Origin: Lachnospiraceae bacterium
GTDB lineage: Bacteria > Bacillota > Clostridia > Lachnospirales > Lachnospiraceae
Length of the DNA stretch: 64,000 bases
Reading direction: 5' to 3'
Assembly: GCA_910574965.1 (NCBI GenBank)
Contig: CAJTDB010000013.1
Coordinates: 30,471-94,470, forward strand
The notes under the pieces were generated by a model. That model made no database searches, was not told where the DNA came from, and worked only from the letters and a program-made list of their open reading frames with translations. A program made the position numbers and the translations under genes. Below, one piece after another: positions 17,901-26,306 of this stretch; position 1 is the stretch's first letter, and every line of letters begins with the position of its first letter.

Positions 17901-19401
17901 CAATAATTCCGCCAGATCAACAACGAAGACGCCGAAAGAAAGGTCGCTGGTCGTATTTACAAATGAATGTACCGAAGCAAACAGCAATGAGCTTCAGATC
18001 ACGAAAAGAATGCGCGCCAATGCCGATGAAATGAAAGGACCGTTTGCCTTTTTGGTTCAGCTCAAAGACCAGTCCGGCAGTTGGGTTCGCTATGAGGGAA
18101 AATATTATCTGTATCAGGAAAGTGAGGGAACAAAGACTTACTATACATATGAAGGAAACGCGCACACGACGGAAGCATTAAAAGCGCTGACAGAGAAAGG
18201 AATCTGCGAAGAGACTTCGGATGGTATGCTCTATATTCCGTCCGGCTGTACAGCAGTGCTGGAAGGTCTGGTGGAAGGAACGGAATTTTGTGCAGAAGAG
18301 ATATTGACGGAGGAAGAGAAGGAGATCTACCAGACTCCCCAGATGGAAATCGTCTCCGGAACCTGCACGCAGAGCACCGGACTTCCGAATGGAGCGGGCG
18401 GTGTGATCCTGTTCGAGAAAGATGCGCAGATGCTTGTGACCAATGCACTGCCCGGTGATAATCTCGGCGGACTGGATATTACAAAGAAGCTGGAAGGAAG
18501 TCCGACGGAAAACAATCCGGAAGAAAAGAAAAATTTCCGGTTTCTGGTTCGCATATATAACTCCGATGAAAAGCAATGGACGCTCTATGAAGGAACCTAT
18601 TTACTGGGAGATGAAACGAAGACATCTGCAAAAGGTGTGATCGAGATTCCGGCAGATGGTACGGCGCATATTCCCGATCTGTTACCCGGAACACAGTTTG
18701 AGGTAACGGAAGATCTATCAGGAGAGACGGAGTATCAGCTAAAAAGCATGGAAGCGGACTGGAGCACCTGCGATCCTTTGGAGAAGAAGGAGAGTGGTGC
18801 GGACGCGCCGAATATCGTGACAGGCGTGATCCGCGAAAGTACCGACGCAAAAGTTACAGTGACTAATGTCTATGAGCAGAAGACCTATTCCTATGACTGG
18901 CAGATCATCAAGCAGGGTACCGTGGAAGGAAGCCCGAATCTGGAAGGTGCAGAATTTACTTTAACCTTGCAGCCCCAAAAAGGCGAACCGTCCCAAGTTT
19001 ACTATGGGAAGTCTATGAAAGATACAGGCGTGATTGCCTGGTATGCGTCGAAGGAGGAGGCAGAAAATGAGAAAAATCCCATATCTGCCGGCGCCATAGC
19101 TCCTGGTACTTATACGCTGACTGAGACAAAGGCGCCGCTTGGTTATATGCTCAGCAGTTCCTCCTGGAAGATCACTCTTGCATATGGGAAGATGGAAGTT
19201 GAGGATGTAGAGTCTAAAGACAATAAGCAGAATGAAGTCACAGGAAAGATAATGTATACTTATGTATTTACCAATGAAGCCGCCTATGAGCTTCCGTCTA
19301 CCGGCGGCAGCGGAATATTCTGGTATACGATCAGCGGAACCCTGCTGATGATTATGGGGATGCTGGTTTTATATAAGAGAAAATTTGCAAGGAGGTGCTG
19401 A
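14998..19401 (+). CDS. Giant LPXTG surface protein with fibro-slime domain (putative pilus tip adhesin)
   Basis: Secreted cell-wall protein of 1467 aa. Signal peptide about residues 1-36. Residues 40-190 are an extreme Pro/Glu/Asp-rich spacer. Around residues 620-830 lies a fibro-slime-type domain with NGDDDLWIFIDGVLVLDIGG. Three Cna-B-like repeats follow (about 840-1295), then a SpaA-type domain with the E-box YTLTETKAPLGYM. The C-terminus is a classical sorting signal: LPSTG near 1431, a hydrophobic helix and a KRKFARRC tail. Size and position first among the structural genes mark it as the tip or minor pilin of a sortase-assembled pilus. ATG follows AGGAGGA. Confidence 0.9.
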   Translation: MKNRLGKRIIAVLLCLAVFAGSELTGLTNIVGDLFAAESEEFDAPQADVQTAEIEVQPEEPADEPEEPEAPAPEAPEPEASSEESVPEVLAPETSDAPEEPAVSEADPAPEVPDTVPEPDDPADIPEDTDGEDTQDPSDPEETADPVMPETPSDLEVPEDSAETEDEQPEDIEAVLPEVPAEDLDEEEAEKWPEYIRDGLSDDGKVTVHVAAEEGVFPENTELVVKAILPQDIEALEADSEVSEEEVQEAKAVQEKFDAVQKELEETMAEDETKEIAGFLAYDISFWTETEDEETGESKRVEIEPKEGMGVSVEMEFAAAALPEEIKEITERDGVSVEIDHVDVIHMKENEDTKTGLKAEVLTDAEIGQTENVEVETAKFTVESFSTFVITWTGIQQYSLSIIPSTAILREIAVEGSDKNGEIKRTLGRDERISISEIKPGGKLEEYYRLEGMQGEQFVFVQARRCDLGVQPGANLLETGDEVSEIWAGEPAETGGWFSYRTKNGTEGIGGTFYFIYEIENLEPLTEAATIDNEKNKIEIYMKDYDYDANGLHGILGGNIDDGNIKQGLVSKELGADGYPVTAKGVSLAPWFAESDEVSGEVEKVNHLFREDKFKEQHTFYYSSFDNYAYKKSDGNFTVYNQLGAQSTETDRTSYKRGNFFPYNEIEEGIYSMYTNEYGEDRKPLPDGDSRKGEKLYAVQNPNFHFSMCLETEFVQAEGGIYDGRPMRYEFNGDDDLWIFIDGVLVLDIGGVHDARRGYIDFSTGEVMVEISENYTKTTNLKECFQGIKDNVEWRPESNTFADYTRHSLKMFYMERNEGRKSGCSSLKMSFNLPTVGEDEIKVTKRLSNTEQEKYADVDFQFQVFAKKEAAGSTPEVPEYVEGEDEAAYELLKDASLEGVEGEAGKIPFDENGIFTLKPGQTAVFPGIKEDRPYYVKEIGIDTEKYDKVLVNQTEVADFGKDGTEGDSNNSARSTTKTPKERSLVVFTNECTEANSNELQITKRMRANADEMKGPFAFLVQLKDQSGSWVRYEGKYYLYQESEGTKTYYTYEGNAHTTEALKALTEKGICEETSDGMLYIPSGCTAVLEGLVEGTEFCAEEILTEEEKEIYQTPQMEIVSGTCTQSTGLPNGAGGVILFEKDAQMLVTNALPGDNLGGLDITKKLEGSPTENNPEEKKNFRFLVRIYNSDEKQWTLYEGTYLLGDETKTSAKGVIEIPADGTAHIPDLLPGTQFEVTEDLSGETEYQLKSMEADWSTCDPLEKKESGADAPNIVTGVIRESTDAKVTVTNVYEQKTYSYDWQIIKQGTVEGSPNLEGAEFTLTLQPQKGEPSQVYYGKSMKDTGVIAWYASKEEAENEKNPISAGAIAPGTYTLTETKAPLGYMLSSSSWKITLAYGKMEVEDVESKDNKQNEVTGKIMYTYVFTNEAAYELPSTGGSGIFWYTISGTLLMIMGMLVLYKRKFARRC

Positions 19402-19519
19402 AACATTTAGAAAATGATAAATATTTCAGCGGTCCTCCGGACCGCAGACAAGTGCAGACTGCATGAAAGAACAGAGAACTGTAAACCATGGCAAAGTCCA
19501 TAAAAAGAAAGGAAAAAAG
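19402..19519 (+). promoter_or_regulatory. Structured leader between adhesin and major pilin
   Basis: Contains a perfect hairpin GCGGTCC/GGACCGC (19429-19445), a small GTGCA/TGCAT hairpin and an ATGG/CCAT pairing before AAAGGAAAAAAG. The equivalent leader at 37069-37192 keeps the same series of hairpins with different loops, so the structure is under selection. A 5' stabiliser that raises pilin translation over adhesin is a plausible role (inference). Confidence 0.5.
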
Positions 19520-21190
19520 ATGAAAAAGATGAAAAAGTTTTTATCGGTACTGTTGGCAATGGCAATGGTACTGGGGATGTCGGTGACGACATTTGCAAAA
19601 GACATCACGAAACCGCAGGAAGGCGATACGGACAAAGTAACCATTACCGGTACGTCTATTAAAAAAGGTGAGGTTACATTTAAAGTCTATCAGCTGATCA
19701 GGCCGATATTTGAAGAGGGTAAAGGCTTTACGGGTTATCAGTGGTCCAATATTTATACGGATAAAACAGGTCCGGTGGAATATGAGGAAAACGGCGATGT
19801 GAGAGATCTGACCTCCACGAATATTACCGCATGGGCTGCAAAAGCGGACCGTACGATACAAGATGCAACTGTTACATGGAATGAAGCGGGCACAGAGGCG
19901 TCTATCGAACTTGGAGTAGGTACATGGATGATTCTGGCTTCTGCGGCAGATGACGTAAATGTTGTATACAACCCAATGATTGCCAGCGTTTACTATACGC
20001 AGCAGGATTCCATGACAGGCGGAACCGCAGATGCGGACGCAGCATGGAAACTGACCACAACGAACGCATACGAGAAATCGACGGATCTTGGCGGACAGGA
20101 AAGCAAGCAGGTGGGAACACTGGATGCCAGTGGAATCTCGTCGCTGGCAAAGGCAAGTGCAGAGGTAGGAAAAAATGTACCCTATGTGCTGAAAGGGCTG
20201 ATCCCGTCTTACAGTGCAGAATATTTTAATTCGGCTTCTTCTGATATGTCACAGACGAGAACCGTAACATACAAACTTAACGACAGTAAAAATGCCGGAC
20301 TGGAATACAACAATGATATCAAAGTGTATGTAGGCAATACAACAACACCGATTGCGGAAACAAACTATGATATTACGCTGTACAAGAACGCTGATAAGAC
20401 AGAGACAACGACGAACTATGCAGAAGCGGCAGCATTTAGCGTCGCTCTCAAGAGCAGCTATATCCAGACGCTTACCGGAGCTTCAGATGCACAGCGTACA
20501 GTATATGTTACGTATACTGCCAAAGTCACTGATGCAGCAGTCAGCCAGGTAGCAGAGAACCAGTTTGATGTATCCTACACAAGAACGCCCGGCCAGCCGG
20601 AAGAGACAACAGATACCAAGACGGTTTATACCTATACGGCGGCAATCAACGGTGCAGTTGTCAAGATTGATGAGAAGGATGAAGCACTTGGAAACGCAAC
20701 CTTTACTCTTTATGAAACGTATGAAAACAATACATTAAGCAATCCGTTTGCAGGAACGACAGGAAGCACCGCAACAACATCTGTAAAAGACGGCAATGAT
20801 GGTAGTGTAGACTTTACCGGTCTGGAATTTGGAAAGACATATTATCTGACAGAGACAAAAGCTCCGAATGGATACTCCATCAACAATACAGTATACAGCG
20901 TTGTGTGTAACTATCCCGCCGGCTTTAACGAAAAAGGAACAACAAAACTTACAGAGTACAGTGTAACCGTTACGAATCTGTCTGATGCTAAGGATACGAA
21001 AACGGTAACAGTACCTTATGGCGGTTCTGCTACGGCGGTGATGAATCATTTTACAATTAAAAACACCAAGCTGAACGGTCTTCCCTCCACCGGCGGCATC
21101 GGTACTACGATCTTTACCATCGGCGGATGTGCAATCATGATCGCTGCAGCAGGTCTGTACTTCTCTCTTCGCAGAAGGACTGAGAAATAA
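19520..21190 (+). CDS. Major pilin subunit (LPXTG, isopeptide-type backbone)
   Basis: Sortase-polymerised backbone pilin of 556 aa. ATG at 19520 follows AAAGGAA; the signal peptide (KKFLSVLLAMAMVLGMSVTT) ends near residue 30. A pilin-like FKVYQL segment follows early and could supply the linking lysine region. The SpaA-type domain near the C-terminus carries the E-box YYLTETKAPNGYS, typical of intramolecular isopeptide-bonded domains. The sorting signal is LPSTG, then GIGTTIFTIGGCAIM and an RRR tail. Two class C sortases follow, as expected for a pilus locus. The homologue in operon 2 is at 37193. Confidence 0.9.
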   Translation: MKKMKKFLSVLLAMAMVLGMSVTTFAKDITKPQEGDTDKVTITGTSIKKGEVTFKVYQLIRPIFEEGKGFTGYQWSNIYTDKTGPVEYEENGDVRDLTSTNITAWAAKADRTIQDATVTWNEAGTEASIELGVGTWMILASAADDVNVVYNPMIASVYYTQQDSMTGGTADADAAWKLTTTNAYEKSTDLGGQESKQVGTLDASGISSLAKASAEVGKNVPYVLKGLIPSYSAEYFNSASSDMSQTRTVTYKLNDSKNAGLEYNNDIKVYVGNTTTPIAETNYDITLYKNADKTETTTNYAEAAAFSVALKSSYIQTLTGASDAQRTVYVTYTAKVTDAAVSQVAENQFDVSYTRTPGQPEETTDTKTVYTYTAAINGAVVKIDEKDEALGNATFTLYETYENNTLSNPFAGTTGSTATTSVKDGNDGSVDFTGLEFGKTYYLTETKAPNGYSINNTVYSVVCNYPAGFNEKGTTKLTEYSVTVTNLSDAKDTKTVTVPYGGSATAVMNHFTIKNTKLNGLPSTGGIGTTIFTIGGCAIMIAAAGLYFSLRRRTEK

Positions 21191-21242
21191 TCAGAGACAG
21201 GGCGGTTACATAGGATAACAAAATATTTCTAACACCAATTCA

Positions 21243-21269
21243 GGCCGGGGCGGTGCTGCCCGTCCCGGC
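21243..21269 (+). promoter_or_regulatory. Hairpin between major pilin and sortase genes
   Basis: GCCGGGGCGG and CCGTCCCGGC form a strong imperfect stem without a good T-tract. It is followed by the leader GTATACAACAACAAGGAGAG. The same arrangement is at 39180-39205. Probably lowers sortase expression relative to pilin or protects the pilin mRNA 3' end. Confidence 0.5.
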
Positions 21270-21305
21270 TGTTCTAAAAAGTATACAACAACAAGGAGAG
21301 CCCGG

Positions 21306-22271
21306 ATGAAGAAAAATATGACAACTGTATTATTTTCCATGATATTTCTGGCCGGTCTGTCCTTGCTGCTGTATCCGTTTGTGGCAAATGAATGGAATAA
21401 CTACCGGCAGAGCCGTCTGATCTCCTCCTATGATGATGCCATTGCCGTTATGGAAGCGGAAAATGAGATTGACTATGGAACAGAATGGAAAGGCGCCTAC
21501 GCATATAATGAGGCACTGCGTCCTTATATTCTGCCGGATTCTTTTGCAGTGGCAGAGGCTTCAGAGGAGAACGAAGCGTATATGTCGGCGCTGAATCTGA
21601 CCGGCGACGGTATGATGGGATATGTACAGATTCCGAAGATCAATGTCAAGCTTCCGATTTTTCACACGACCAGTGAGGAGGTGCTTCAGACAGCGGCAGG
21701 GCATCTGGAGGGAAGTTCTCTTCCGGTAGGGGGAGAGGGGACCCATGCAGTGATCTCTGCTCACCGGGGTCTGCCAAGTGCGGCATTATTTACGGATCTG
21801 GACCGTTTATCAGAAGGAGATCATTTTCTGCTGAAGATTCTGGACGATACCCTTTGCTATGAGGTGGATCAGATTCACGTGATCGAACCAAATGACACAT
21901 CGGCACTGGCAGCAGTGGAAGGGGAAGATCTGGTCACATTGCTTACCTGCACGCCTTATGGAGTGAATAGTCACAGACTTCTGGTCCGGGGGCATCGAAT
22001 TCCGTATGAAGAGGTCGCAGATGAACCGGTGGCTGCTTCCTTGTTTTTTGGGGGAACCAGTTTCCATACCAGTTATCTGCTGTGGGTGCTGGTAGGGCTG
22101 ATGGTCACAGGGACTTTTATTTGCTGCCTGTATTTGTATGACCGAAAGAAAAACAAAAAGTCAGTGTCCGTTCTGGCCCAGGGGACAGCAGAGAGCATTT
22201 CTCAGGAACCCGGAATCTCTGATTCTGAAAATACAGAAAATCGTGAGGAACCGCCAAAGGAGCAGACATGA
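21306..22271 (+). CDS. srtC: Class C sortase (pilin polymerase)
   Basis: Membrane transpeptidase of 321 aa that cleaves LPXTG-type signals and links pilins. N-terminal helix (residues 7-27) and C-terminal helix (about 257-280) flank the beta-barrel domain. The catalytic His is in AVISAHRGLPSAALF, Cys in TLLTCTPYGVNSHRLLVRG (the TLxTC motif) and Arg at its end. The second transmembrane helix and position next to pilins are typical of class C. ATG at 21306 follows AAGGAGAG. It overlaps the next sortase by 4 bases (ATGA). Confidence 0.94.
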   Translation: MKKNMTTVLFSMIFLAGLSLLLYPFVANEWNNYRQSRLISSYDDAIAVMEAENEIDYGTEWKGAYAYNEALRPYILPDSFAVAEASEENEAYMSALNLTGDGMMGYVQIPKINVKLPIFHTTSEEVLQTAAGHLEGSSLPVGGEGTHAVISAHRGLPSAALFTDLDRLSEGDHFLLKILDDTLCYEVDQIHVIEPNDTSALAAVEGEDLVTLLTCTPYGVNSHRLLVRGHRIPYEEVADEPVAASLFFGGTSFHTSYLLWVLVGLMVTGTFICCLYLYDRKKNKKSVSVLAQGTAESISQEPGISDSENTENREEPPKEQT

Positions 22272-23143
22272 AGAAAACACTGATGAACCTGGCATTCGGC
22301 CTCATGTTTCTGACAGGCTTTGGTATTCTGGCCTATCCGACCATTTCCGATCAGTGGAATACGTACCGGCAAAGCTGTCTGATCTCGGATTATGTGTCCA
22401 CTGTGGAGGAAATGGAGCCGGAAGATTATTCCAGAGAATGGAATACGGCATACAGTTTCAATGATACGTTTTCTCAGAATGATCTTTATGGGGATGTTTT
22501 CGGGGAAGAAGATGAGGACCTGACTGCTACGGAGTACTGGAAGGTGCTGAATGTGGCAGGAGACGGAGTTATGGGATATCTGTCCATTCCGAAAATTCAT
22601 ATTCGTCTTGCAATCTATCATGGAACACAGGAGAAGGTACTTCAAACTGGGATCGGTCATCTGAACGGGACGAAGCTTCCTATCGGGGGAGAGGGGACCC
22701 ACAGTGTGCTGGCGGCACACAGGGGACTGCCAAGCGCCCGTCTGTTCACGGATGTAGATCAGTTGTCCCAGGGAGACCGATTCTATATCCGAGTGCTGGA
22801 TGAGACACTGGCTTATGAGGTGGACCAGATCCTTCCGATGGTGGATAAGGATGATATGGACACTTTGCAGGAGGCGCTGAAGATCGAGGAGGGGCAGGAC
22901 TATGTAACGCTTTTTACCTGTACGCCCTATGGGGTGAACAGTCACAGGCTCCTGGTCCGGGGGACACGGGTGCCGTATGAGGGCGAGGAAGAAACGGCCG
23001 GCACCCCGGTAGATACAATGCTGAAGGCAGTGCAGAATTATTATATGTTATACCTGATACTGGGATTGTCAGTGACGATGCTGGTGATCCTGTTTATGAA
23101 ATTCCTGTTCCGTCCCCGAAAAAAAGCCGGGGAGAAAGGATAG
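22268..23143 (+). CDS. srtC: Second class C sortase
   Basis: Sortase of 291 aa, paralogous to its upstream neighbour (VLAAHRGLPSARLF, TLFTCTPYGVNSHRLLVRG). Two transmembrane helices, at the N-terminus and near residues 260-280. Translation is coupled through the ATGA overlap. Two sortases in one pilus locus often divide work between backbone polymerisation and attachment of minor pilins, but which does which cannot be told here. Confidence 0.94.
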   Translation: MKKTLMNLAFGLMFLTGFGILAYPTISDQWNTYRQSCLISDYVSTVEEMEPEDYSREWNTAYSFNDTFSQNDLYGDVFGEEDEDLTATEYWKVLNVAGDGVMGYLSIPKIHIRLAIYHGTQEKVLQTGIGHLNGTKLPIGGEGTHSVLAAHRGLPSARLFTDVDQLSQGDRFYIRVLDETLAYEVDQILPMVDKDDMDTLQEALKIEEGQDYVTLFTCTPYGVNSHRLLVRGTRVPYEGEEETAGTPVDTMLKAVQNYYMLYLILGLSVTMLVILFMKFLFRPRKKAGEKG

Positions 23144-23146
23144 AAA

Positions 23147-23280
23147 GGCATGAAAAGGATTTATGCGGGACTTAGAAACAGCATAAATCCGGCTCATGCC
23201 CGGAAGGAGTTGCAGGAACGGAAGTGGATGGAACTGCTTCCAGACACAGGGGCATGAAAAGGATTTATGCGGAACTTAAA
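23147..23280 (+). repeat. Intercistronic palindrome (hairpin family, locus 2): one full unit plus remnant
   Basis: A 102-bp unit (23179-23280) starts CAGCATAAATCC and ends GGATTTATGCGGAACTTAAA. Arms GCATAAATCC/GGATTTATGC and TCATGCCC/GGGGCATGA enclose the inner hairpin GGAAGGAGTT/GAACTGCTTCC. A preceding 32-bp remnant (23147-23178) is a copy of the unit's 3' end. The element runs directly into TAGGAGGG of the next gene. Confidence 0.8.
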
Positions 23281-23294
23281 TAGGAGGGAAAGAT

Positions 23295-24443
23295 GTGAGA
23301 AGGGCAAAGACAGGATACAGATGGATCGCGCTGGCAGCCGCTCTGGCTTTGCTGGGGCTGACGGCGCGGACGGAGGTGGCTTATGGAGCGGTCAAAATTG
23401 AGACAGATAAAAAATGTTCGATCACCTTCAGCCTGAACGGCAATTATCAGCAGAAAGTGCCGGAGAGTGAACAGGAGCCGGAGTCCGCAGAATATGAAAA
23501 AGGCGAAGGATATGCGGAGCTGCAGGAACTGGAGATTGCAGTGGATCTCTATCAGGTGGCGGCAGTGGATGTCAGCGGTACATACAAAGCATTCGGGAGC
23601 AATACCACGCTGTATGATCTTCTGGCAGAGGATCTGGCAAAAGTCAGTTCTGCAACTTCAGCGGCAGAATGGATGACGATGGCAGAGAAAGCTGCGGCAA
23701 GAGTGGAAGAAGGCGGAAGATGGGGAACCAGTTTACGAACAATTACATTAAACAGTCCGGTTCCGGGACAGGAGAAGACCGTGGAAAATCTTCTTCCCGG
23801 CCTGTATCTGGTTGTCGCCCATGAGGCGGTATCCCCGGAATATGTTTATACATTTACGCCTTATCTCATATCGCTTCCGGGCAACGATTATTACAGCGGC
23901 GGAGACAACGACGAATGGCAATACGATGTAAATGTAGGGCTGAAGGCAAGTCAGACCAACCGCTTCGGAGATCTGCTCATTGAGAAGACACTGGATTCTT
24001 ACAATGCATCCCTGGGTGAGACGACAGCAGTCTTTCAGATCGATGCCGTAAAGGATGAGTTCTATTACCGCGATGTGGTATCCATTGTTTTTTCACAGGC
24101 GGGAACTCGGTCGGTACTGGTCAAGGGCAGAATACCTGCAGGAGCAGCAGTTACAGTGACAGAAGTTTACAGCGGTGCCAGTTATCAGGGAATATCAGAA
24201 CTTGAACAGACAGCGCCTCCGATTGTCGCATCGGATGAATGGGGTACGGCGGATGCGTCCACTGTCCGCTTTGTCAATACCTATGATGATGACCGTTTAA
24301 GTTCCGGTACGAGTATTGTCAATCATTTTATACAGGATGGGTACTATAGCGGAGAAGGAACGGATGTTTTGGATACCGAAAACAGCAGAGTCTGGGATGT
24401 AGAGCAGCTAAAAGATTCGGCCGGTCAGGCAGGAGAGGAGTAG
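23295..24443 (+). CDS. Secreted pilin-like protein without sorting signal
   Basis: Exported protein of 382 aa. GTG start at 23295 with GGAGGG 8 bases upstream. Signal peptide about residues 1-33 (IALAAALALLGLTARTEVAYGA). An early strand LEIAVDLYQVAAVDVSG and the motif ENLLPGLYLVVAHE resemble FctA/SpaA-type pilin domains, and RIPAGAAVTVTEVYSGASYQ resembles the DUF5979/DUF7601 fold. It lacks LPXTG and a C-terminal membrane helix, so it must be held by other fibre components or released. It begins the SipW sub-cluster of the operon. Homologue at 41118. Confidence 0.8.
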   Translation: MRRAKTGYRWIALAAALALLGLTARTEVAYGAVKIETDKKCSITFSLNGNYQQKVPESEQEPESAEYEKGEGYAELQELEIAVDLYQVAAVDVSGTYKAFGSNTTLYDLLAEDLAKVSSATSAAEWMTMAEKAAARVEEGGRWGTSLRTITLNSPVPGQEKTVENLLPGLYLVVAHEAVSPEYVYTFTPYLISLPGNDYYSGGDNDEWQYDVNVGLKASQTNRFGDLLIEKTLDSYNASLGETTAVFQIDAVKDEFYYRDVVSIVFSQAGTRSVLVKGRIPAGAAVTVTEVYSGASYQGISELEQTAPPIVASDEWGTADASTVRFVNTYDDDRLSSGTSIVNHFIQDGYYSGEGTDVLDTENSRVWDVEQLKDSAGQAGEE

Positions 24444-24446
24444 CCC

Positions 24447-24980
24447 ATGAAAAGAAAGCGGAATCAGAAGAGGATGGTCCTCGCAGCAGCAGCTCTTGTG
24501 CTGATGGCCGGTGCAGCCACGAAGGAGGCAATGGCATATTTTTCTGCCCATGTGACAGCTTCCGGAGGTCATGTATTGGAGCTTGGATCAGTGTCAACGG
24601 AAATACAGGAAGAGGTGGCGGACTGGACCAAAACCATCCTCATTGCCAATACGGGTGACAGTGCCTGTTATGTTCGGGTAAGAGCATTTGCAGGCTCCCA
24701 GTATGGACTGACTTACGGCGGTGCAGACTGGACAGGCGGAAATGACGGTTATTATTATTATACCAATATACTGGAAGCGCAGGCAGAGTCGGCAGCTTTG
24801 CAAATCAAGATCGACCATACAGAGGCGGAAGGCGACTTCAATGTAATCGTTGTACAGGAATGCATTCCGGTACCTTACAGCGATGAAGGGGAGCCTCTGA
24901 CATGGGATCAGGCAGACTGGACGAAGTCTGCGGATATAGTAAAAGAGGAAATACCATACGGCGGGGAGGTTGAGTCATGA
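24447..24980 (+). CDS. TasA-like secreted protein with SipW-type signal peptide
   Basis: Exported protein of 177 aa. The signal region (VLAAAALVLMAGAATKEAMA, then YFSAHVTASGG) has the layout of SipW-dependent precursors such as TasA and camelysin. The mature part has IANTGDSACYVRVRAFA and ends in a Trp/Asp-rich strand. Such proteins form or nucleate extracellular fibres in Bacillus. That role here is inferred from the signal type and from the SipW gene two genes downstream. The ATG lies 4 bases after the previous stop, and the 3' end overlaps the next gene by 4 bases. Confidence 0.75.
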   Translation: MKRKRNQKRMVLAAAALVLMAGAATKEAMAYFSAHVTASGGHVLELGSVSTEIQEEVADWTKTILIANTGDSACYVRVRAFAGSQYGLTYGGADWTGGNDGYYYYTNILEAQAESAALQIKIDHTEAEGDFNVIVVQECIPVPYSDEGEPLTWDQADWTKSADIVKEEIPYGGEVES

Positions 24981-25729
24981 GAAAAAGAAAGAATGTTTTC
25001 TGGCTCCGGCCAGCGCTGTTATTTGCCGTATCCGGAGTATTGCTGTTTCTGAGTACGGTAGGAAGTACCAGAGCAGCATTAAACTATTACAGCGAGAATT
25101 ACGAAGTCCGGCTCAACGTTTCCAGCATCGGCGTAAGTCTCCTGGAAAATGGGAAAGTAGTAAGCAGCCGAAACTATATAGACAATGAATGGTCAGAAAC
25201 CAGCCGGCCGCTTCTGGAAAATATGCTCGATCAAGATGAGAAACTGGTTCTGGGCAGGAAATATTCGGAATCACTTGCAGTGGAGAACAGCGGCGCCATT
25301 GACAGTTATGTGCGGGTGATCCTGTATAAAAACTGGACAAAGGATGAAGAAGAGGCAGCAGATACCGAACTCTCTCCGGACCTGATTCGGCTGGAACTGA
25401 CAGGAGAAGACTGGATTGAGGATACGAACGCATCAACCAGAGAGCGTACGGTTCTTTATTATACCAAAGTCGTTCCAAGCGGCGGGCGTACGCCTGCATT
25501 CTGCAGCAGCCTGAGCCTTGATCCCTCCATTGGAAGGAAGGTGACTGTGTCAAGGGAAGGCAGCACAATCCGAACTGCCTATGCGTATGATGGATATCGG
25601 TTTAACTTAAGGGCAGAGGTTGATGCAGTGCAGAATCATAACGCAGAAGAAGCCATTAAGAGTGCGTGGGGTGTGAACGTATCTGTAAGTGCTGACGGGA
25701 CTTTAAGTCTTGGCGGGGCAGATGACTAA
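24977..25729 (+). CDS. Second SipW-dependent secreted protein
   Basis: Exported protein of 250 aa. Signal region LLFAVSGVLLFLSTVGSTRA followed by ALNYYSENYEV, the cleavage context typical of SipW substrates. The mature part includes SLAVENSGAIDSYVRVILYKNW, resembling the N-terminal strand of the previous protein, so the two may be related partners in a fibre. Start overlaps the previous stop (ATGA) and the end overlaps sipW by 8 bases, indicating tight coupling. Homologue at 42791. Confidence 0.75.
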   Translation: MRKRKNVFWLRPALLFAVSGVLLFLSTVGSTRAALNYYSENYEVRLNVSSIGVSLLENGKVVSSRNYIDNEWSETSRPLLENMLDQDEKLVLGRKYSESLAVENSGAIDSYVRVILYKNWTKDEEEAADTELSPDLIRLELTGEDWIEDTNASTRERTVLYYTKVVPSGGRTPAFCSSLSLDPSIGRKVTVSREGSTIRTAYAYDGYRFNLRAEVDAVQNHNAEEAIKSAWGVNVSVSADGTLSLGGADD

Positions 25730-26306
25730 AAGGGAGCGCCGCAGGGAAGGAGCATCCGTATCCAGAAAGAGGCAAGGAGAGTCCTTCGCTGCGGCAGCAG
25801 GCGTCCTGGGAACTGTTCTGCTGGTTGCACTGCTGGTGCTGTGCCTTCCGCTGACGGTTCCTAGATTCTTTGGCTATCATATCTATTCTGTGGTCAGCGG
25901 GAGTATGGAGCCTTCCATACCGACAGGAAGCCTTGTATACATTAGAACTATGGAACCGGAAAAAATGCAGGAGGGAGATGTGATTGCCTTCTATGGTGCC
26001 AGAGACCGGGCGTCAATCATTACCCATCGTGTGGTGGAAAACAGGGCAGTCATGGGAGAATTTATTACCAAAGGCGATGCCAATCAGGCAGAGGATATGA
26101 CACCCATTCCGTATGAACATTATATTGGCAAAGTGGTGCAGACGATTCCCGGTGCGGGTACGGCAGCGGAGCTTCTGACCAGTCCGAAGGGAAAAGCGGC
26201 GGCAGGAAGTGTGATTCTGGCGGCGGTACTGCTGCAGATGCTGGCATCGATACCAGGCAGAAGACAGAAGGGGGGAGGGGGCTCCTCAGACGGATGCGGT
26301 ACTTAA
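25722..26306 (+). CDS. sipW: SipW-type (ER-type) signal peptidase I
   Basis: Signal peptidase of 194 aa with the Ser-His dyad of the archaeal/ER type. Catalytic serine lies in VSGSMEPSIPTGSL, and histidine in ITHRVVENRAVMG replaces the bacterial lysine. Transmembrane helices are at residues about 25-48 and 160-182. It probably processes the two proteins encoded just upstream. ATG at 25722 lies inside the previous gene. The last codons (SDGCGT, stop) are contributed by the 3' end of a hairpin-family repeat, whereas the homologue at 43602 ends differently (RKRRSSG). Confidence 0.92.
   Translation: MTKRERRREGASVSRKRQGESFAAAAGVLGTVLLVALLVLCLPLTVPRFFGYHIYSVVSGSMEPSIPTGSLVYIRTMEPEKMQEGDVIAFYGARDRASIITHRVVENRAVMGEFITKGDANQAEDMTPIPYEHYIGKVVQTIPGAGTAAELLTSPKGKAAAGSVILAAVLLQMLASIPGRRQKGGGGSSDGCGT

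Noticed and set aside
23147..23280. Riboswitch or leader RNA between sortase and pilin-like gene
   Set aside because: Sequence and boundaries match the hairpin repeat family seen at unrelated operons; no known riboswitch core was recognised.
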